Shown: piece after piece, positions 60,227 through 64,000 of the stretch
Layout of the letters: the number at the start of each line of letters is the position of its first letter
How positions within the stretch are numbered: position 1 is the first letter of the stretch
Assembly (NCBI GenBank): GCA_002337605.1
Contig: DDGL01000004.1
Location: forward strand, 45,786-109,785
Direction: 5' to 3'
DNA from: Flavobacteriaceae bacterium UBA1903
GTDB taxonomy: Bacteria > Bacteroidota > Bacteroidia > Flavobacteriales > Flavobacteriaceae
DNA length: 64,000 nt
Position numbers and translations under genes: made by a program
Notes under the pieces: model-generated
What the model saw: the letters and a program-made list of their open reading frames with translations, nothing else
What the model was told of the DNA's origin: nothing
Databases searched by the model: none

Positions 60227-60294
60227 AAGAAACCCAATAAGCCTTTTTGCTTGATTGGGTTTTATTATTGTAAGACACCAGGGCTGTAAGCACT
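60227..60294. repeat. Dispersed repeat B, copy 2, with bidirectional terminator hairpin
   Basis: Matches 54577-54644 at 57 of 68 positions. The hairpin AAACCCAAT-AAGC with GCTT-G-ATTGGGTTT (60231-60261) is better paired than in copy 1 and is flanked by T-rich runs in both orientations. It lies downstream of the tesA-like gene (minus strand), for which it is probably the terminator. Confidence 0.7.
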
Positions 60295-60365
60295 TGTGAG
60301 TAGCTTCCATTATTTAACTATCGAGCCAAAATAAAAAAAAATTACTGGTAAAGTACCACAAGTGA

Positions 60366-61070
60366 TTACCTCTTAAGCAACGGCTTCAAAGTCTCCCACA
60401 CTGTATTCGCTATAATTTTATGCCCTTCACTGGTAGGGTGAATACCATCAGTTTGATTTAATGAGGCAACTCCACCAACATCTTTTAAGATGAAAGGGAT
60501 GAATGCGAGGTTATTTTCTTCGGCCAAGTCTATAAAAAGCTTCCTGAAGCCACTTGTATATTCCTGTCCCATATTTGGTGGTAATTGCATACCGGCGAGA
60601 ATGATGGTAGTTTCTGGACTTTTTTCACGCACTACGTCAATTATTGCCTGGAGATTAGAACGTGTTTCCGATAATGCCACGCCACGTAAGCCGTCATTGG
60701 CACCAAGCTCCAATAAAAAAATATCCACTTGCTGTTGTATTACCCACTCAATTCGGCTTCTGCCTCCGGCTGTTGTTTCACCACTTACGCCAGAGTTGAT
60801 CACGGTATAATCCAATTCTAACGAATCGATCTTTTCTTGCAATATACCCGGATATGCATCGGTAGTATCGTCCAGACCATAGCCTGCAGTAATACTATCG
60901 CCAAAGCATAAAATAGTTTGTGTATCTGTATCGGTTGCTGCAGTATCTTCCGTCTGTTCATCGGCTATTTGATCCTCAGCCGCTTTTTCGGTTTTAACCT
61001 CACCACAAGACACCAATAAAAGGACACTAAAAAAATAACTAAACTTTATGAGTTTCAGCCCAGATGACAT
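60366..61070 (-). CDS. TesA-like SGNH/GDSL esterase lipoprotein
   Basis: About 234 residues from the ATG at 61070, which puts a lipobox about 20 residues in (FSVLLLVSCGE); an ATG 14 codons upstream is less likely. All SGNH blocks are present: block I CFGDSITAGYGL (Ser), block II NSGVSGETTAGG (Gly), block III LELGANDGLRG (Asn) and block V DGIHPTSEGHKI (Asp, His). A short acidic linker (EDQIADEQTEDTAATD) follows the lipidated Cys. It matches arylesterase/acyl-CoA thioesterase I (TesA) proteins. Divergent from the ybbA-like gene 65 bases away, as in many bacteria. Confidence 0.87.
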   Translation of the reverse strand: MSSGLKLIKFSYFFSVLLLVSCGEVKTEKAAEDQIADEQTEDTAATDTDTQTILCFGDSITAGYGLDDTTDAYPGILQEKIDSLELDYTVINSGVSGETTAGGRSRIEWVIQQQVDIFLLELGANDGLRGVALSETRSNLQAIIDVVREKSPETTIILAGMQLPPNMGQEYTSGFRKLFIDLAEENNLAFIPFILKDVGGVASLNQTDGIHPTSEGHKIIANTVWETLKPLLKR

Positions 61071-61135
61071 TGGTAAATTAGAATGAAAATGTTTATTATA
61101 GGCCTTGAACATATAGTGTTATTTAAATTAGAATT

Positions 61136-61825
61136 ATGTCAAAGATATTAAAGGTTGCTGGTTTGGAAAAGAGATATTCCAGCGGCAACAAGCAATTAAC
61201 AGTTTTGCACGACATTGCCTTTGATGTTGAAAAAGGCCAGACCTTTTCCATTGTAGGGCCTTCAGGAAGTGGTAAAACTACTCTATTAGGGCTGTGTGCT
61301 GGTTTGGATGCACCAAGCGCGGGTTCAGTAGCCTTATGCGGACAGGATTTAAGTAGCTTAAACGAAGACCAACGTGCCCAACTACGAAATAAAGAAGTAG
61401 GGTTTATATTTCAGAATTTTCAGTTGTTACCAACATTAACAGCCCTTGAGAATGTGAGTGTGCCTTTAGAATTGCAAGGTGCTAAAGACGCAATACAAAA
61501 AAGTAAAAACTTATTGAAACAGGTAGGTTTGGCAGACCGTCTTCACCACTATCCGTCACAGTTATCTGGCGGAGAGCAACAACGGGTGGCGCTGGCAAGA
61601 GCTTTTGCAAATGCACCAACCATTTTATTTGCAGATGAACCTACAGGAAATCTGGATGCTGAAACTGGCGAAAAAGTAATACAGCTATTATTCGATCTGA
61701 ATAAAGAAAACGGAACAACCCTGATAATAATTACGCACGATGTAGAGTTAGCCAACCGTACGCAACAAATATTGAAGCTAAAGGGTGGAAAGCTAGTAAC
61801 CAATCAACCTACAGCTGTATCGTGA
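61136..61825 (+). CDS. YbbA/LolD-like ABC transporter ATP-binding protein
   Basis: A 229-residue ABC ATPase with Walker A GPSGSGKTTLLGL, Q-loop FIFQNFQLLPTLTALENV (MacB/LolD class), signature LSGGEQQRVALARAF, Walker B ILFADEPTGNLD and H-loop IIITHDVELA, all intact. The next gene encodes the permease and begins inside this stop codon (GTGA overlap), so they form one transporter. Gene order with the divergent tesA-like gene matches tesA-ybbA-ybbP of other bacteria. Confidence 0.88.
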   Translation: MSKILKVAGLEKRYSSGNKQLTVLHDIAFDVEKGQTFSIVGPSGSGKTTLLGLCAGLDAPSAGSVALCGQDLSSLNEDQRAQLRNKEVGFIFQNFQLLPTLTALENVSVPLELQGAKDAIQKSKNLLKQVGLADRLHHYPSQLSGGEQQRVALARAFANAPTILFADEPTGNLDAETGEKVIQLLFDLNKENGTTLIIITHDVELANRTQQILKLKGGKLVTNQPTAVS

Positions 61826-64000
61826 AAAAAATTAATTCCAACAAATACATACAGCTCCCCTGGCTATTTAAAATGGCGTGGCGTGATGCCAAAGCCAGTA
61901 AAGTAAGATTATTACTTTTTATGGCATCCATTGTTTTGGGCATTGCTGCTGTGGTTTCCATACAATTATTCAGTACGAATTTAAAGGATAACATACAGCG
62001 CCAATCGAAAACCATGATGGGTGCAGATTTTATTATAGATTCCAGGCAAATACCTACAGAACGTGCAAAAGCAATTATCGATTCGTTGCAGGCTGATGCC
62101 TATGAAGTAAATTTTGTATCTATGGTGGCTTTTCCGAAGAACGGCGGCACCAAATTGGTAAAAGTGCGTGGTCTGGAAGGTAACTTTCCCTTTTACGGAA
62201 CCATAGACACCCAACCTTCTTCTGTAGCAAAAACGTACCAAGAATCAGGAGGTGCTTTGGTAGATGCCACCCTTATGCTTCAGTTTAATTTGGAGCCGGG
62301 CGATTCTATAAAAGTTGGCGAACTAACCCTTCCCATTGCTGGTGCCTTACAATCGATTCCGGGAAGCTCGGCAATTTCAACTTCTGTAGCGCCACCGGTA
62401 ATTATCCCATACCGGTTTATAGAAGCTACAGATTTATTACAGTTTGGAAGTCGAAAAGAGTACCAATATTTCTACAAAGTACAGGATACAGTAAACTTAA
62501 AGCAGCTTCAGGATAAACTCGAGCCTGAATTAGATCTGGAAAATGCCGATTTAGACACACACACCAGCACGACCCGACGCCTGGGCAGACGTTATGATAA
62601 TGTAGGCAAGTTTCTGAATTTGGCGGCATTTATTGCACTACTGCTAGGGTGTATTGGTATTGCCAGCTCGGTTCACATCTACATTAAAGAAAAATTAAGC
62701 ACCATTGCAATCTTAAAGTGTATGGGTGCCTCCAGACTTCAGAGTTTTCTGATTTTTCTGATACAAATTGCCGGAATTGGGATCATTGGAGGTCTTGTTG
62801 GGTCGCTAATTGGCGTTGGTATTCAAGAGTTATTTCCGTATTTACTAAAAGAATTTCTGCCTTTCACTCTTGAAATTACCATCACCCCACAACCTATTAT
62901 TATTGGGGTGTTGCTTGGGTTATGTATGTCTGTTTTATTTGCGCTACTCCCGCTACTAAGGACCTGGTATGTTTCCCCATTAGATGTATTACGTGTAGAT
63001 GAAAAAGCCTCCCAGGAGCCTCAAAAAATTCGCTTTCTGGTATTTGGAGCTATTTTAATATTCCTCTTTTTATTTTCATTCTGGCTCATTAAAGATGTGG
63101 TATTTGCCTTGCTATTTGTAGGGGGCACCATCATCACGTTTATAGTCTTGGCCAGTGTCGCTTTATTTTTTATCAAGTTAGTGAAACGTTTTTTTCCGAA
63201 GCACTGGAGCTTTACGGCGCGCCAAAGCCTGCTCAACCTATTCAGACCAAACAATCAAACCGTTATGTTAGTTGTAGCAATAGGGCTGGGAACTTTTTTA
63301 ATTAGCACCTTGTATTTTACCAGGGATATTCTATTAGCAAAGACAGAAATAGGACAAACGGCTGAGAATGCTAATATCATCATTTTTGATATTCAACCTA
63401 AACAGCGAGATTCAGTGACCCAAAGTATTACCAATAAAGGATTGCCCGTCCTTAGCAGTACTCCTCTCGTAACGATGCGAATGCACAGTATTAAAGGGCG
63501 ATTGGTTAATGAACTCCACAAAGATACCACTCGCCAGATACGCGGTTGGGTCTTGAACCATGAATTCAGAACCACGTTTCGCGATACACTTACCCCGTCT
63601 GAAGAACTTCTGGAAGGCACATGGACCCCACAAAAAAAGGCAGGCGAACCAGTATTTATTTCTATTTCAGATAACCTTGCAGAAGACGCCAAACTAGCTG
63701 TTGGTGACCCTGTTGTATTTAACGTACAAGGTGTATTAATGGAAACCATCATTGGCAGTATCCGTCAGGTAGATTGGGCACAAATGCAGCTTAATTTTTC
63801 TGTTGTATTTCCTAAAGGAGTACTGGAGCAAGCACCACAGTTTAATGTACTCACAACGCATGTACCAGATAAGGAAGGCTCGGCAACATTGCAACGGGAT
63901 CTGGTTAGTAAATTTCCGAATGTGACTATTATCGATCTGCGACAGGTATATACTTTGGTAGAAGATATACTCGATCAGGTTTCTTGGGTTATTAACTTTA
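61822..64000 (+). CDS. YbbP-like FtsX-family ABC permease (truncated by window end)
   Basis: The open frame starts at GTG 61822, overlapping the ATPase stop by four bases, and runs without a stop for 726 codons to the window end, so only the N-terminal part is seen. It begins KKINSNKYIQLPWLFKMAWR; a helix follows (LLLFMASIVLGIAAVVSIQL), a large periplasmic domain, three FtsX-like helices about residues 265-390, further helices, and a second periplasmic domain; the last visible residues are DQVSWVINF. Length and duplicated layout fit YbbP-type permeases (about 800 residues). Likely exports or extracts lipophilic molecules with the adjacent ATPase. Confidence 0.88.
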   Translation, partial: MKKINSNKYIQLPWLFKMAWRDAKASKVRLLLFMASIVLGIAAVVSIQLFSTNLKDNIQRQSKTMMGADFIIDSRQIPTERAKAIIDSLQADAYEVNFVSMVAFPKNGGTKLVKVRGLEGNFPFYGTIDTQPSSVAKTYQESGGALVDATLMLQFNLEPGDSIKVGELTLPIAGALQSIPGSSAISTSVAPPVIIPYRFIEATDLLQFGSRKEYQYFYKVQDTVNLKQLQDKLEPELDLENADLDTHTSTTRRLGRRYDNVGKFLNLAAFIALLLGCIGIASSVHIYIKEKLSTIAILKCMGASRLQSFLIFLIQIAGIGIIGGLVGSLIGVGIQELFPYLLKEFLPFTLEITITPQPIIIGVLLGLCMSVLFALLPLLRTWYVSPLDVLRVDEKASQEPQKIRFLVFGAILIFLFLFSFWLIKDVVFALLFVGGTIITFIVLASVALFFIKLVKRFFPKHWSFTARQSLLNLFRPNNQTVMLVVAIGLGTFLISTLYFTRDILLAKTEIGQTAENANIIIFDIQPKQRDSVTQSITNKGLPVLSSTPLVTMRMHSIKGRLVNELHKDTTRQIRGWVLNHEFRTTFRDTLTPSEELLEGTWTPQKKAGEPVFISISDNLAEDAKLAVGDPVVFNVQGVLMETIIGSIRQVDWAQMQLNFSVVFPKGVLEQAPQFNVLTTHVPDKEGSATLQRDLVSKFPNVTIIDLRQVYTLVEDILDQVSWVINF

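Overview
The window comes from a bacterium of the phylum Bacteroidota, almost certainly a flavobacterium, probably of the family Flavobacteriaceae. The evidence is an AT-rich, densely packed genome; type A C-terminal sorting domains of the type IX secretion system (T9SS) on three proteins; -7 boxes of the Bacteroidota form TAnnTTTG; and a one-piece tmRNA encoding the tag GENNYALAA. No phage, insertion sequence, plasmid origin, rRNA or tRNA gene was recognised, and there is no integrase.

Layout. Positions 40-5941 hold a small membrane protein, a plug-less TonB-receptor-like outer membrane barrel, a 1006-residue TPR protein and a small tail-fibre-like secreted protein. Positions 5981-33230 form a large surface-glycan region. 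It contains ftsE, at least six glycosyltransferases, a GT-C-like membrane enzyme, three methyltransferases, a Wzx-type flippase, an FdtA-like ketoisomerase, a DegT-type aminotransferase, a FemAB/GNAT-like acyltransferase, a PhyH-type oxygenase and a subtilisin-like protease. Its most unusual part is an operon of five tandem paralogous membrane-anchored alkaline-phosphatase-superfamily proteins plus a 114-residue internal-deletion derivative. Together these genes look able to build a nucleotide-activated amino-deoxy sugar, assemble and flip a glycan, and decorate it outside the membrane.

Positions 33336-40217 carry typA/bipA, two tandem FG-GAP/T9SS secreted paralogues, a multi-pass membrane protein, kdsA (Kdo synthesis for LPS) and a DUF1801 protein. 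Positions 40290-46308 hold a CRTAC1-like lipoprotein, then a membrane protein / winged-helix regulator / creD cluster in which the same 19-bp palindrome precedes both the first gene and creD, then DUF2809 and DUF1361 proteins. Positions 46334-53681 hold a 14-repeat HYR/Ig-like T9SS cargo protein, a DUF3857 transglutaminase-like protein and a saccharopine/alanine-dehydrogenase-like protein.

Positions 53748-54900 are the most unusual non-coding stretch: a structured palindromic element, the tmRNA gene, then three downstream echoes of the tmRNA 3' end at nearly regular 158-166 bp spacing. They separate two homologous inserts whose predicted stems show compensatory base changes, and a third insert that recurs near 60227. 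Positions 54976-60095 form a tetR-ABC-HlyD-TolC export operon whose ABC protein has degenerate signature, Walker B and H-loop motifs. The window ends with divergent tesA-like esterase and ybbA/ybbP-like ABC genes, the last cut off by the window edge.
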